64,000 nt of DNA from an uncultured Verrucomicrobia subdivision 3 bacterium. GTDB lineage: Bacteria; Verrucomicrobiota; Verrucomicrobiia; Limisphaerales; UBA11358. Position 1 is the stretch's first letter. Each line of letters starts with the position of its first letter. Shown here piece by piece: positions 27,700 to 38,832 of the stretch. The stretch lies in assembly GCA_903917705.1 (NCBI GenBank), contig CAIXBQ010000012.1:24921-88920 (forward strand), given 5' to 3'. The position numbers and the translations under genes are program-made. The notes beneath the pieces are model-generated. The model had not been told where the DNA came from and did no database searches. It saw nothing but the letters and a program-made list of their open reading frames with translations.

Positions 27700-28650
27700 A
27701 TATTTGGGGCGGGTATTCAAAACCCATTTCGGCTGCGGAGCCCCGGCAGAGCGTCACCAACTCTCTGCGTTCCTGGTCGTGCTGCCGGAGACGAGGATGG
27801 CAAGTCTCTTCCCCTGATCACTCATACCGGATTGCTCGCCCTAGATGCCAGATCGCAATGGCTGGCGGGCAAGTAGTCATCGCCGGCCCGAAACTGGCCC
27901 CGGGTTCGGAGGCACGCTGTCTTCAGGGCCGGCCGCTTCGCATATTCCAGCGTCCCGCATTTGATTGCCATGTTCAACAAATCCCACAATCCGGATTCCC
28001 CAGCGGGCGCGTCTTGATATGGTTTTTTATTTGTTGACCTGTGATGTATTATATGATATTTATACACCGTGTTTGATTTTGGCGAGGCTGGGTTCTGAAC
28101 CTTCCGCCGGGGCCGTTCTTTGACATGTTGAATTTTTGTCGCCTGCCCGGCATGAATCCGGGGCGGTCTTTGCTCGACCCTGTCCGCAATGACCGTCCCG
28201 GATGCCTCCGTCACCCGACGGGGATTGAAAACCTGAATGCCGGGGCGGGTTGGTGGCTTTTGATGCTGCTTTGACTGGTTTCATCCGCGAATATGGCCAA
28301 TGGAATAATCAGGCTTTACCAGCGGTAAAAAATGAAAGTGGTAAAGAAACGGTAAAGTTTTTGATCCTCTATCAAGCACTTACAAAAGTTGAGCCCCGGG
28401 GTGGTAAAGAAAAAGGTAGCGATAAAGTTTTTTGCCTGGTGGCGAAGTTCCCGACCCTTTCCCATTCGCGGCAATTGTTGGCCCGTGCGGCACGCACTTT
28501 CCACTTTCCGCTTTTGTCTTTGCCGATTTCCGCCCTCCGCCCTCTGCCCACTGCCAACTGATTTTTGTCCCAACCCCAGGTTTCAAGTTTCCTTGGTGCC
28601 TTGGTGGTTAAATTCTGTTTTCAGCTTTCAAAATTTCAAAATTTTCATTT

Positions 28651-28693
28651 TCCGGTCCGGTTTGGTCTGGTTTGGTCCGGTTTGGTCCGGTCC
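28651..28693. repeat. 10-bp tandem repeat (TTTGGTCCGG)
   Basis: Three consecutive 10-base units of TTTGGTCYGG occupy 28661-28690, with partial units on each side (TCCGGTCCGG before, TCC after). One unit has T in place of C. It lies in a gene-free stretch and has no obvious function. Confidence 0.75.
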
Positions 28694-28847
28694 ACGGGTG
28701 CCAAACCCGCTTGGAAGAACCCGACCACAAAGTATCCCGGTCAGCTTTTGGCAAAGTTTCAGGCAAAGTTTCAGCCCCGTCTTTTTTTCAACGAAAGCAG
28801 GAAGATCGGTTTCCGCCAAAAAATGCCGGTGCATAGAATCTAATAAT

Positions 28848-28866
28848 TAATACATTTCGTTTAAGC
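28848..28866. promoter_or_regulatory. Second copy of a 19-mer found upstream of the XylR-like regulator
   Basis: TAATACATTTCGTTTAAGC here is identical to 26459-26477. Flanks differ, so this is not part of a longer duplication. It lies about 280 bp upstream of the plus-strand TlpA/cysteine-synthase gene pair and could be an operator for the same regulator or a short dispersed repeat. Confidence 0.4.
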
Positions 28867-29144
28867 CCCCGCCACCAAACGAACTTCATCGGGGCCGGCA
28901 ACCGGTTGGCTAGCCGCCGGCTGGCTGGATTTTGCGGCGGCGCCGGGGCTGACTAATCTATCGGATTATATTGGCTTTTAGCGGGATAATGGTGAAACCG
29001 CTCGTCGCCACGAGGAAGGTGACAATCGCCTTTCGGGGAATATTCTGATGCCTTGGAACATCCGGAATCGTGCCGGAACCGGCCTAATCCGTCTTGCTCG
29101 ATTTGGCTTGTGCGGCTGGATGGCTAAGGGATAGTTGGTGCCAT

Positions 29145-30305
29145 ATGCAAATCAATCTCCGTTTTCCTCTCACTTCCGTCGCCCTCGGGCTGGCGCTTGG
29201 CCTGATGGCCGGCACCGGCCTACCAGTCACCGCCTATGCCGCCGACGCACCCGCCGTCACAGCTTCGCTGCCGGATGACGAAGCCCAGGCCTGGGCCGAA
29301 GTCCAGACGGCTGGCACACCCATGCCCCGCCCCAAGACTTGGACCAAAACCACACCTCCCACCAAAGAGGAGTTCAAGCAGTGGGAAAGCGAGTCTTCCG
29401 AACATTTCGCCAGGGGTGCCGCAAAAGCCGGCGAATTTATCGTCAAGTTTCCCAAGAGCGAACACGTGGTCGCCGCCCGGATCCAGCAGATTCACAATCT
29501 CTCCGCCTCCACCATGCCGGCACCGAATCCGGAACGCGAGGCTGAGTATGCCCGGCTCATGAACGCGGCGGTGGTGGACCAGACCCTCTCCGAATCCGAC
29601 CGCTTTGATTTGCGCGATTGGAAGCTCCACCGCGAAACCACGCTGGCCGCCCGGGGCCGTGGCGGAATTCCTGAAAAAGTCCTGTCCGACGGATTGGTCG
29701 CGCTGCAAAAAGACTTTCCCAAGAATGCGAAGGTCTATGACATGATGGCGGGCTTTGCGGCGAACGAGCAAAGTCCGGACGCATTGAAAATCGCAAAAAT
29801 TGTCGTCGCCAGTCCCGACGCACCCGCCAAGGCCAAGGCCAAAGCTCAAGTGGTGGTGGACGGCAAAAACTTTAATGCCGCAAAAAATGTCGGCAAGCCC
29901 GTCACGCTCAAGTTCACCGCCGTGGATGGCCGCGAAGTGGATCTGGCCAAGCTCAAGGGCAAGGTGGTGCTCGTGGATTTCTGGGCCACCTGGTGCGGCC
30001 CGTGCGTGGGCGAAATTCCGCACGTCAAGGAGGCTTACGCCAAATACCACGACCAGGGGTTTGAAGTCATCGGCATCAGCTTCGACTACGCCGGCAGCAA
30101 GGACAAACTGATGAAGTTCACCAAAGCCAAGGACATGCCCTGGCCGCAGTATTTCAACGACACCGGCGGCGACAACAAATACGCCGATGAGTTCAACGTC
30201 AGCGCCATTCCCGAGATGTGGCTGATCGGCAAGGACGGCAACCTGGCCGATGCCAATGCCCGCGGCAACCTGGCCGACAAGGTCGCCAAACTCCTCGAAC
30301 TCTAA
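29145..30305 (+). CDS. Exported TlpA/ResA-family thioredoxin protein
   Basis: A 386-aa protein with a signal peptide (about 10-33, ending VTAYAAD). Residues ~35-240 are helical and of unknown fold. The C-terminal thioredoxin-like domain (about 245-386) starts GKPVTLKFTAVDGREVDLAKLKGK, has WCGPC at 283-287 and a cis-Pro segment SAIPEMWLI. It would reduce or oxidise periplasmic protein thiols. ATG at 29145 is chosen because it gives the signal peptide directly; an earlier ATG at 29094 would put 17 unrelated residues before it. It is followed after 6 bp by a cysteine-synthase-like gene, an apparent two-gene operon linking thiol chemistry and cysteine metabolism. Confidence 0.9.
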   Translation: MQINLRFPLTSVALGLALGLMAGTGLPVTAYAADAPAVTASLPDDEAQAWAEVQTAGTPMPRPKTWTKTTPPTKEEFKQWESESSEHFARGAAKAGEFIVKFPKSEHVVAARIQQIHNLSASTMPAPNPEREAEYARLMNAAVVDQTLSESDRFDLRDWKLHRETTLAARGRGGIPEKVLSDGLVALQKDFPKNAKVYDMMAGFAANEQSPDALKIAKIVVASPDAPAKAKAKAQVVVDGKNFNAAKNVGKPVTLKFTAVDGREVDLAKLKGKVVLVDFWATWCGPCVGEIPHVKEAYAKYHDQGFEVIGISFDYAGSKDKLMKFTKAKDMPWPQYFNDTGGDNKYADEFNVSAIPEMWLIGKDGNLADANARGNLADKVAKLLEL

Positions 30306-30311
30306 TAATCC

Positions 30312-31397
<1,086 letters not shown>

Positions 31398-31525
31398 GGA
31401 GCGGAATAATTTGGCGGCGTTCGTCTGCCGGATCACTGAAAACTCTCCGCTTCCGGTCATTCCCATCGCCGGTTCGCCGCTGGGCATTGAAAGTAGAGTG
31501 TTCAGGTTTGCCCGCACCCCAAGTC

Positions 31526-32620
31526 TCATTCCGCCATCTTCGGTGCGCGCCCTGAACCGCCCGCAACATGTCTGCGCCGCGCCTGCACGGAGACGGCGAG
31601 CTGGGCGAGGACAGGGAGGGTTTCCTCCCAGCCGAGGCAGGCATCGGTGATGCTGCGGCCATAGACGAGCGGACCGGCCTGGCCATCCTGCGCGCCGCCC
31701 AAGAGGTGGCTCTCAATCATCACGGAGGAAATGGCGCGTTCACCCGCGGCAATCTGCCCGGCGAGGTCGGCGGCGACCACCGGCTGGCGCGCGGGGTCCT
31801 TGCCGCTGTTGGCATGGCTGCAATCGACCATCAAATGCGGCGGGAGCGAGTATTGCTTGAGCAGGCTGGCGGCGGCGCGAACGTCGGCGGCGGCGTAATT
31901 GGGACCGCTGCTGCCCCCGCGCAGGACGAGGTGGGTATGGTCGTTGCCGGTGGTGCCCATCACGGCGGGGGCGCCTTCGCGGGTGAGCGAGGGAAACCAA
32001 TGGGGCTGGCGCGCGGAGCGGATGGCGTCAATGGCGACCTGGAGGTTGCCATCGGTGCGGTTCTTGAAACCGACGGGCATCGAAAGGCCGGAGGCGAGCT
32101 CGCGATGGATCTGGCTCTCGACGGTGCGCGCGCCAATGGCGCCCCACGAAACCAGGTCGGCATAGTACTGGCCAAGGGTGTTGTCGAGAAACTCGGTGCC
32201 GACCGGCAGGCCAAGGGCGGTGATGTCGGCCAGCAGGCGGCGGGCGAGGCGGAGACCCTGGTTGATCTGAAAGGTGCCGTCACGATCAGGATCGTTGATG
32301 AGGCCTTTCCAACCCACCACGGTGCGCGGCTTCTCAAAATACACGCGCATCACCAACCGGAGATCGGCGGCATAACCGGCGGCGACCGCCACCAGGCGGC
32401 GGGCGTAGTCGAGGGCGGCGGCCGGATCGTGGATGGAGCACGGGCCCACGACGACGAGGAGACGGTCATCCGCGCCGGTCACGATGGCGGCGATTTCGCG
32501 GCGGGCGCGGGCAATGAGCGCCGCGCCGGCATCGTCCAGGGGGATTTCCTCCTCCAGCACGGCGGGCGCAATCAGCGGTCTGGTCGCACGGATGCGCAGG
32601 TCAGCGGTCGGTAAGTGCAT
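31526..32620 (-). CDS. 3-deoxy-7-phosphoheptulonate synthase (DAHP synthase, class I)
   Basis: A 364-aa enzyme for the first step of the shikimate pathway, condensing phosphoenolpyruvate with erythrose 4-phosphate. The match to the AroF/G/H group is close enough that key residues fall at E. coli AroG numbers: metal Cys61 in GPCSIHDP, Arg92 and Lys97 in MRVYFEKPRT. Later motifs GTEFLDNTLGQY, GFKNRTDG and DCSHANSGKDP are also present. Which aromatic amino acid inhibits it cannot be told. It lies 90 bp downstream of the RND pump gene on the same strand and may be read through from it or have its own promoter. Confidence 0.94.
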   Translation of the reverse strand: MHLPTADLRIRATRPLIAPAVLEEEIPLDDAGAALIARARREIAAIVTGADDRLLVVVGPCSIHDPAAALDYARRLVAVAAGYAADLRLVMRVYFEKPRTVVGWKGLINDPDRDGTFQINQGLRLARRLLADITALGLPVGTEFLDNTLGQYYADLVSWGAIGARTVESQIHRELASGLSMPVGFKNRTDGNLQVAIDAIRSARQPHWFPSLTREGAPAVMGTTGNDHTHLVLRGGSSGPNYAAADVRAAASLLKQYSLPPHLMVDCSHANSGKDPARQPVVAADLAGQIAAGERAISSVMIESHLLGGAQDGQAGPLVYGRSITDACLGWEETLPVLAQLAVSVQARRRHVAGGSGRAPKMAE

Positions 32621-32710
32621 AAAATGCGAGTGTGCGGCACGCTGGATGGGAAATCAAGGTGATCGCGGCAGTCCGCCCCGTGGCCGGCAGTCACGGCGGG
32701 TGGAGACCGC

Positions 32711-35700
32711 TCAACCCGCGCGCGCCTTCCGGTGGTTGGCCATGAAATAGAGCAGCGGCACCAGCACCGGCGCGGTGAACATCGAAATCAGGCTGCCCGC
32801 CATCAGCGCAATCGCTAGCCCCTGAAAAATCGGGTCGGTCAGAATCACCGTTGCGCCCGCCACCACCGCCAGCGCCGTCAGCATGATCGGACGGAACCGG
32901 ATCATGCCTGCTTCCACCACCGCTTCGGCCAGCGGATGGCCTTCCGCCAGCCGCATTTCGATGAAGTCCACCAGGATGATGGAATTGCGCACCACAATGC
33001 CCGCGCCCGCCATGAAGCCGATCATGGAAGTGGCCGTGAAAAATGCGTTCATCATCCCATGCGCCGGCAACACGCCGATGAGCGAAAATGGAATCACCAC
33101 CATCACGATCAGCGGCGTGAGGAACGACTTGAACCAGCCGACCATCAATATGTAGATCAACACCAGCACGGCGGCGAACGCCAGGCCGAGGTCGCGAAAC
33201 ACCTCGATGGTAATGTGCCATTCGCCATCCCATTTCAGGGAAGGCTGCTGGTCGCTGAAAGGCAGGGTGGCGTTCAGAATTTTCAACTTCGCGCCGTCAC
33301 CGCCGAATTCCCGAGTGTCGAGTTTTTCCAAGGCGTCATTCATTTTCAAAATGGCATACACCGGGCTTTCCACCACACCCGCCACATCGCCGATGACGTA
33401 GGTGACCGGCATGAGGTTCTTGTGATAAATACTTTTATTGATGATGGTCTGTTTCACCGTCACCAACTCGCGCAACGGCACCAGTGGCGAACCTTGCGGT
33501 TGGCCACCATTGGCAACCAAGCCGGGTTCGGGCAGCGCATTGGCATCGCCGGAACGGACACGGAGCGCGAGCAATTCTTCCGGGGTGCTGCGACTCGCCA
33601 GCGGCAGTTGCAACACGATGTTCACATCTTCTTTTTCGCGCGGTACATGCAGCAAATCCACCGACCCGCCGCCCACGGCGATTTTCAGCGTCTGCGAAAT
33701 CGTCTCCGCGCTGATGCCGTGCAGCGCCGCCTTTTCCTTATCAATGACGAATTCCACTTTCGGCTGGTCGGCCTCGATATACCAGTCCGTGTCCACCACG
33801 CCGGCCGTGGTGTGGAAAACATCAATCACCTTTTGCGCCAGCTTCAAACGGTTTGCTTCGGTAGGTCCGTAGATTTCCGCGACCAGGGTCTGCAGCACCG
33901 GCGGACCGGGCGGCACTTCGGCCACGGCGACCCGCGCGCCGAACTTGGCGGCGATCTCCGCGACACGAGGACGCACGCGCTTGGCGATGTCGTGGCTCTG
34001 GGCCTGGCGCTCGTTTTTGGGGACAAGGTTGATTTGCAAATCCGCCACGTTCGCGCCCCGCCGCATGAAATAGTGGCGGACGAGCCCGTTGAAATTGAAC
34101 GGCGATGCGACGCCCGCATAAATCTCATAATCCGTCACCTCCGGTTCCGTGCGGACGGCGGCGGCGATTTCGCGGGCGCATTGCGCGGTGCGTTCCAGCG
34201 AACTGCCTTCCGGCATGTTCAGGATGATTTGAAATTCACTCTTGTTGTCGAACGGCAGCATTTTCACCTTCACCCAACCGATATAGACCGTCGCCATCGA
34301 AACGAGCAGCAGCACGACCAGTGCCGCCAGAAATTGATACCGCCGTTTCGCGCTGGCAATCAGCGGCGTCATCAGTCCCCGATACATCCGGCCAAAAAAG
34401 TTATCACCGGCTGATGCGTGATCCGGCGCATGACTGTCAGTCGCATGAATTTTCCTCCGCCACTGCAAAATGCGGATGGCCGCCCACGGCGTGACGATGA
34501 ACGAAATCGCCAGCGAGAAAAACATCGCCGCGCTTGCGCCAATCGGAATCGGCCGCATATACGGCCCCATCAGCCCGCCGACGAACGCCATCGGCAGCAC
34601 GGCGGCGATCACCGCGAAGGTGGCGAGGATGGTCGGGTTGCCGACTTCGCCCACGGCTTCTATGGCGACCATGGCGCGGCTGCGTCCCTTGCTTTCCGGC
34701 AGATGAAAATGACGAACGATGTTTTCGACGACAACGATGGCGTCATCCACGAGGATGCCGATGGAGAAGATCAGTGCAAACAGAGTGATGCGGTTCAGGG
34801 TGAACCCGTGGAGATAAAATACGAGCAGCGTCAGGGCGAGCGTCGCGGGAATCGCCAGCAGGACGATGATGGATTCGCGCCAGCCCAGCACGATTAAAAT
34901 GAGGAACGACACGCTGACCACCGCGAGCAGCATGTGCCAAAGCAGTTCGTTGGATTTATCTTCCGCCGTCACGCCGTAATTACGCGTCACGCTGACCTGG
35001 ACATCCGCCGGGATGATGTAGCCCTTGAGCGTATCCACTTTCTTCAAGACCTGCCGGGCCACGGAAATCGCATTCGCACCGGGCCGCTTGGCGATGGAGA
35101 TGGTCACCGCCGGTTCATCGGCGGAAACTTTATTCGCCGCGCCGGAACCGAAGAAGACATACTGGCTGGGTTCTTCCGCCCCGTCTTGGATTTCCGCCAC
35201 GTCGTGCAGATAAACCGGCTTGCCGGAATACGCGCCCACCACCACGTTGCCCACGTCCCGGGCGGTCTGCAAAAACGCGCCGGTTTCCACGATCACTTCA
35301 TGGTTATCGCTGGTCAGGCCGCCGGCGGAATACTGTTTGTTCGCCTGCTGCAACATTGGCACCAGCCCGGCGGGCGAGAGATTGCGCGACGCCAGCCGCA
35401 CCGGGTCGAGCAGCACGCGCACCTGCCGTTGCGCGCCGCCGATGATGGCAGTTTCCGCCACCAGCGGTACTTGCTTGACCGCATCATCCATTTGCGCGGC
35501 CAGCCGTCGCAATGTCAGATGATCGTAATGCGGACTGTGGATCGTCAGCGCCAGAATCGGCACGTCGTCAATCGTCCGCGCTTTGATTAACGGCGTGGAA
35601 ACGCCGTGCGGAATGCGGTCGAAATTCTGCTGCATTTTCTGGTTCAGCTTCACCAGGCTGCTTTCCATGTTCTCGCCGACCTTGAAACGCACGATGACCG

Positions 35701-36013
35701 TTGACTGGCTCTCGCTCGAAGTCGAATAGAGGTATTCCACGCCGGGAATTTCCCAGAGCAGCTTTTCCATCGGGCGCGTAGCGCGTTCCTCGACTTCCTT
35801 GGCGTGAAATCCCGGCAGGGACACCAGCACGTCCACCATCGGCACTTTGATTTGCGGCTCCTCCTCGCGCGGCAGCATCACCACGGCGAACACGCCGAGC
35901 AGCAGCGACGCGATGACGATGAGCAGCGTCAGCTTGGAATCTATGAATGACTGCGCGATACGCCCGGCGATGCCCGAATGCGCGCCCGAGGGATGGTCCT
36001 GGCTCGCTTTCAC
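32711..36013 (-). CDS. RND efflux pump inner-membrane permease (AcrB/HAE1 superfamily)
   Basis: An 1100-aa proton-driven exporter. It starts [20 protein letters not shown] (TM1) and shows the standard RND plan: two large periplasmic loops between TM1-2 and TM7-8, and twelve membrane spans. The TM4 motif [17 protein letters not shown] carries the Asp pair that relays protons in AcrB-type pumps. The start is a GTG at 36013 overlapping the adaptor's stop (GTGA), implying translational coupling. The permease and adaptor belong to an operon headed by an ECF sigma factor, so expression is probably stress-induced. No outer-membrane TolC-like gene is adjacent. Substrate is unknown; metal (CusA-like) versus organic cargo is undecided. 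Confidence 0.94.
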   Translation of the reverse strand: MKASQDHPSGAHSGIAGRIAQSFIDSKLTLLIVIASLLLGVFAVVMLPREEEPQIKVPMVDVLVSLPGFHAKEVEERATRPMEKLLWEIPGVEYLYSTSSESQSTVIVRFKVGENMESSLVKLNQKMQQNFDRIPHGVSTPLIKARTIDDVPILALTIHSPHYDHLTLRRLAAQMDDAVKQVPLVAETAIIGGAQRQVRVLLDPVRLASRNLSPAGLVPMLQQANKQYSAGGLTSDNHEVIVETGAFLQTARDVGNVVVGAYSGKPVYLHDVAEIQDGAEEPSQYVFFGSGAANKVSADEPAVTISIAKRPGANAISVARQVLKKVDTLKGYIIPADVQVSVTRNYGVTAEDKSNELLWHMLLAVVSVSFLILIVLGWRESIIVLLAIPATLALTLLVFYLHGFTLNRITLFALIFSIGILVDDAIVVVENIVRHFHLPESKGRSRAMVAIEAVGEVGNPTILATFAVIAAVLPMAFVGGLMGPYMRPIPIGASAAMFFSLAISFIVTPWAAIRILQWRRKIHATDSHAPDHASAGDNFFGRMYRGLMTPLIASAKRRYQFLAALVVLLLVSMATVYIGWVKVKMLPFDNKSEFQIILNMPEGSSLERTAQCAREIAAAVRTEPEVTDYEIYAGVASPFNFNGLVRHYFMRRGANVADLQINLVPKNERQAQSHDIAKRVRPRVAEIAAKFGARVAVAEVPPGPPVLQTLVAEIYGPTEANRLKLAQKVIDVFHTTAGVVDTDWYIEADQPKVEFVIDKEKAALHGISAETISQTLKIAVGGGSVDLLHVPREKEDVNIVLQLPLASRSTPEELLALRVRSGDANALPEPGLVANGGQPQGSPLVPLRELVTVKQTIINKSIYHKNLMPVTYVIGDVAGVVESPVYAILKMNDALEKLDTREFGGDGAKLKILNATLPFSDQQPSLKWDGEWHITIEVFRDLGLAFAAVLVLIYILMVGWFKSFLTPLIVMVVIPFSLIGVLPAHGMMNAFFTATSMIGFMAGAGIVVRNSIILVDFIEMRLAEGHPLAEAVVEAGMIRFRPIMLTALAVVAGATVILTDPIFQGLAIALMAGSLISMFTAPVLVPLLYFMANHRKARAG

Positions 36014-37029
36014 GGTTTGATCGCCACAGGTTGTCCGTCCGTCAAAGCCAGCCCGCCTTCGGTCACCACGGCTTCGCCGGCATTCAAACCGGAAACCACC
36101 TCGGTTTCATCACCAACACGACTGCCGGTCTTGACGAGGCGCAGTTGCGCGTGATTGCCAACGACAACAAAAACCAATTCCATTTGTCCGCGCTGAATCA
36201 CGGCGGCCGCAGGAACGCGAATCGCACTCACCTCGCCAACCGGAACCGCCACCCGCCCGAATTGACCGGACCGCAATCCCGTTGCGCCCGGCAAATCCAG
36301 TTTTACCAGATAGGTGCGGCTGTTGGGATCCGCCGTCGGCGACATTTCAGCGACCGTGCCTTCAATTCCGGTGGCGACGGCGGCAATCCGCACGCCCAGT
36401 TTGTCTCCCAGCTTCACATTGCCGATCAGCGCTTCCGGCACGTCGGCTTCCAGGCGCAGCGTGTCAGGATTTTCCATTTGCAACAGCGGCTTGCCCGGCG
36501 CGGCGAGATCGCCCACGTCGGCGATTTTGCGTGTGATGACGCCGTCAAACGGGGCGACAATCAGGGTGTAGTCGAGCATGGCTTTCGCTTCCGCCTCGGC
36601 CGCGGCGGCGATGCGGAACTTGGATTGCGCGTTGTCGAACTCCGACGACGAAAGGATTTTCTGCCGCATCAAATCCGTGTCGCGTTTCAAATCGTTCTCA
36701 GCCTGTTGCCGGGCGGCGGCGGCTTGATCCAGCCGCGACTTGATTTCATGCGCGTCCACCAGCACGAGCTTTTCACCGGCCTTCACCAACCGGCCGGGGA
36801 CAACCAGCATTTGCCCGATGCGACCGCTGACCTTCGCCTCGATGACCGCGCTCAATTTCGGGCGCACCGTGCCGACGACATCCTCGGTGGCCGCGCGCGA
36901 CTTGCGCTCGACCGTTTGAGTGCAGACGGCGGCGGACGGCAGGTCTGTTTGAGTTTGTTCGGCAGCCTGGTGGCAGCCGGAGAAAAACGGAATTGCCGCG
37001 ACGAGGGTTGAAAGCAGAAGGGGTTTCAT
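36010..37029 (-). CDS. RND efflux periplasmic adaptor (membrane fusion) lipoprotein
   Basis: A 339-aa adaptor linking an RND pump to an outer-membrane channel. The N-terminus is a lipoprotein signal, [16 protein letters not shown], with lipobox Cys at about residue 19. The body has the HlyD/AcrA order: beta-barrel/lipoyl half ([25 protein letters not shown]), coiled-coil hairpin ([20 protein letters not shown]) and the second lipoyl half ([17 protein letters not shown]). It ends in a membrane-proximal domain. ATG at 37029 is chosen for the lipoprotein signal; the frame extends upstream to 37107 without support. Its stop overlaps the pump's GTG start by four bases. Confidence 0.93.
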   Translation of the reverse strand: MKPLLLSTLVAAIPFFSGCHQAAEQTQTDLPSAAVCTQTVERKSRAATEDVVGTVRPKLSAVIEAKVSGRIGQMLVVPGRLVKAGEKLVLVDAHEIKSRLDQAAAARQQAENDLKRDTDLMRQKILSSSEFDNAQSKFRIAAAAEAEAKAMLDYTLIVAPFDGVITRKIADVGDLAAPGKPLLQMENPDTLRLEADVPEALIGNVKLGDKLGVRIAAVATGIEGTVAEMSPTADPNSRTYLVKLDLPGATGLRSGQFGRVAVPVGEVSAIRVPAAAVIQRGQMELVFVVVGNHAQLRLVKTGSRVGDETEVVSGLNAGEAVVTEGGLALTDGQPVAIKP

Positions 37030-37045
37030 GGAAAATACAACCCGG

Positions 37046-37279
37046 TCAGGAACAGCAAGAGCTGGCCGACTTTTTCTCGTTGCCACGGCACGACCCGCCG
37101 ACACCAACTTTTTTCAACACGATTTCCAGCGGGCAGAAATTGGTGAACGACGATTGCAGCAGGTTAAAGCCCACAAACGCCGTGAACCAGAGCCAGTTAG
37201 GGCTGTGGTAATGCGCGAGCAGCAGGCTGGCGAGGATAAACGTGCCGGCGAACCGGCGGATGATCAGTTGCAATTTCAC
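37046..37279 (-). CDS. DUF2892 small membrane protein (YgaP-like membrane part)
   Basis: A 77-aa protein with two hydrophobic helices (FAGTFILASLLLAHYHS and WLWFTAFVGFNLLQSSF) followed by the family signature TNFCPLEIVLKKVGV. In several bacteria this domain is fused to a rhodanese (as in YgaP); here the rhodanese is the neighbouring gene. The tail ends SASSCCS, adding two Cys. The start is GTG, with a G-rich stretch before it. It sits between the rhodanese and the RND adaptor, 16 bp before the latter. A role in sulfane-sulfur handling at the membrane is inferred from neighbours. Confidence 0.88.
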   Translation of the reverse strand: MKLQLIIRRFAGTFILASLLLAHYHSPNWLWFTAFVGFNLLQSSFTNFCPLEIVLKKVGVGGSCRGNEKKSASSCCS

Positions 37280-37323
37280 ACCCCTACCGAGCCGCCAACC
37301 CTGAAAAAGTTACAACCAGTCGC

Positions 37324-37704
37324 TCAGTTTCGTGATTCCACCAGGCGGCGGGCGCGGGCGAATGAACCGAGGTTGAAAGCGCGGGCGTAGCCCAACCGCC
37401 GCAGTTTTTGTTTGGCCAGGCTGCTGCGAATCCCGCTTTGACAGTGCAGCAGTAGAACTTGATTCTTATCCGGCACACGACGCGGCAGGGCGGTTGCAAT
37501 CTCGTCCAACGGCAGGTTGATGGCCGCGGACAGATGGCCAGAGCCGAACTCGCCGGGGCTGCGCACGTCAACCACCAGCGCACCCTGATTCAGATACGCC
37601 CGCGCCGCCCGGGGGGAAATCAGGCCCGACCGCTGGAGGAGAAAAACCACCACGGCCACGCCGCCAAATATCAGCACCGGCGTCCAGTTCCAATTTGTGT
37701 TCAT
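37324..37704 (-). CDS. Membrane-anchored rhodanese-like sulfurtransferase
   Basis: A 126-aa protein with one N-terminal membrane helix (VLIFGGVAVVVFLL, about 10-23) and a rhodanese domain. It shows VVDVRSPGEFGSGHL, AINLPLDEI and the active loop HCQSGIRS with catalytic Cys88, which would carry a persulfide. The start has GGAG five bases upstream. It follows the anti-sigma gene by 21 bp and precedes the DUF2892 gene, together equalling a split YgaP. It may sense or detoxify reactive sulfur; this is inferred from the family and the operon. Confidence 0.9.
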   Translation of the reverse strand: MNTNWNWTPVLIFGGVAVVVFLLQRSGLISPRAARAYLNQGALVVDVRSPGEFGSGHLSAAINLPLDEIATALPRRVPDKNQVLLLHCQSGIRSSLAKQKLRRLGYARAFNLGSFARARRLVESRN

Positions 37705-37725
37705 AAGTTCTCCGGGAGGGTCGCC

Positions 37726-37971
37726 TCACCGGACCGGAAATTTTTCCTTCCACTTTTTGCGCAAGGCATCGTGCATCTTTTCACGGAATTGCACCGGCAT
37801 CGCATAGGGCTGCCCATCCCGGTAGAGCGTGATGGTCTGGCGGATGTTGTCCACGACCACCTGGCAGGGGTTGCACCCCGCCATGTGTTTCTCGAACTCC
37901 TCGCAGACGGCCGGGTCCACCGTGCCGTCCACGTATTCGTTCAACATCGCCAGCAGCTCTTCGCACTTCAT
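37726..37971 (-). CDS. Zinc-finger (ZAS/HC2) anti-sigma factor, short
   Basis: An 81-aa protein starting MKCEELLAMLNEYVDG, the standard start of putative zinc-finger anti-sigma factors. The ZAS motif H-x3-C-x2-C is present: His29, Cys33, Cys36 (KHMAGCNPC), with an upstream Cys. There is no membrane segment, so it is a soluble ZAS protein, a type that often responds to redox or metal. A GGGAG lies nine bases before the ATG at 37971. It is immediately downstream of an ECF sigma gene, its presumed partner. Confidence 0.9.
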   Translation of the reverse strand: MKCEELLAMLNEYVDGTVDPAVCEEFEKHMAGCNPCQVVVDNIRQTITLYRDGQPYAMPVQFREKMHDALRKKWKEKFPVR

Positions 37972-38040
37972 GTTGTTTATCTCCCTATGACCGAGCCGCC
38001 GGGCAGTCAAAAGTTACAGTTTTTCGGGGGAATTGATTTT

Positions 38041-38685
38041 TCATTCGTGGGGGTGGGGCGACCTGACCAACTGACGTCCAGGATCGCCCAGCACACGGGT
38101 CAATTCCTCGCGCAATTGCAGCCGGGCCCGAAGCAGCCGCACCTTCACGTTGGCCTCGCCCAGATCAAGCGCGGCGGCGGTTTCCTGGATGGACAGCCCT
38201 TCCACATCGCGCAGCAGAAAGACCAACCGATGTTTCTCATCCAGTCGTGTCAGCGCATCATCCAGCAGCCGGCGGACCTCATTGCGTTCCACTAGCGCTG
38301 CCGGCGAATGCCGCCAGTCGGCAATGAATTCCGGGTGCGGAATGGAATTCAAGGTTTCGGAAGGCTCCGTGGCCTCTTCCAATGAAACGGTGTTCAAGCC
38401 TTTTCGTTTGCGGATGATTTTGAGCGCCGCATGGCTGGCGATGCGTAATATCCAGGTGGAAAAACTCGCCTCCCCGCGAAAACCGTCCAGATTTTCCAGC
38501 ACGCTCAAAAAAGTCTGCTGGGTGACATCTTCGGCGTCCTGCTCCTGGCGCAGCATGCGCATGGCAAGCGCATAGATCCGCTGCTCGTAGCGGCCGGTCA
38601 GCGCCTCGAATGCCTCCAGATCGCCAGCTTTGGCAAGGCGCACCAGCCCATCATCGGGGGTTTCGGAGGTGGATCGGATAGTCAT
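38041..38685 (-). CDS. ECF-type RNA polymerase sigma factor (sigma-70 family)
   Basis: A 214-aa sigma factor. Region 2 runs from LVRLAKAGDLEAFEALTGRYEQRIYALAM to the -10 recognition part with DAEDVTQQTFLSVLENLDGF and FSTWILRIASHAALKIIRKRK. Region 4 has LDEKHRLVFLLRDVEGLSIQETAAALDLGEANVKVRLLRAR, the -35 binding HTH. Start at 38685 gives the usual ECF length; the open frame beyond it upstream covers the divergent kinase gene and is not real. It heads the operon anti-sigma/rhodanese/DUF2892/RND, which it probably controls along with itself. Confidence 0.93.
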   Translation of the reverse strand: MTIRSTSETPDDGLVRLAKAGDLEAFEALTGRYEQRIYALAMRMLRQEQDAEDVTQQTFLSVLENLDGFRGEASFSTWILRIASHAALKIIRKRKGLNTVSLEEATEPSETLNSIPHPEFIADWRHSPAALVERNEVRRLLDDALTRLDEKHRLVFLLRDVEGLSIQETAAALDLGEANVKVRLLRARLQLREELTRVLGDPGRQLVRSPHPHE

Positions 38686-38832
38686 CGCAACGGGAAAGCG
38701 TGAGTATATTTGCCGGCTTGGGTGCAGCAAGCGCAACCTTTGGAACCACACCAGTCCTGCCAGCGGCGGCGGGACAAAACTTTTTTCCCGCCTTGTCTGA
38801 TTTGGCATTGGTGCTAGATTAAAGCCATTCAC

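Larger units (their letters stand above)
27700..29144. other. 1.4-kb stretch without a convincing gene; low-complexity and repeat-like DNA
   Basis: No frame here has good codon use, a ribosome site or family motifs. The stretch includes an AT-rich island around 28010-28110 (with a TTGACC box at 28033 that looks promoter-like), several GGTAAAG words at 28315-28440, a 10-bp tandem repeat at 28651-28693 and the second copy of a 19-mer also found upstream of the XylR-like gene. The 28500-28620 part reads like dispersed low-complexity filler. A small RNA is possible but unsupported. Confidence 0.6.

Noticed and set aside
27822-28214. 130-codon minus-strand open frame in the gene-poor stretch
   Set aside because: No family motif, no ribosome site, odd composition that crosses the AT-rich island, and several overlapping rival frames; more likely chance.
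28208-28232. CRISPR-like words (CCCGACGGGGATTGAAAAC)
   Set aside because: Resembles the end of a type I CRISPR repeat but occurs once, with no second copy or spacer spacing nearby.
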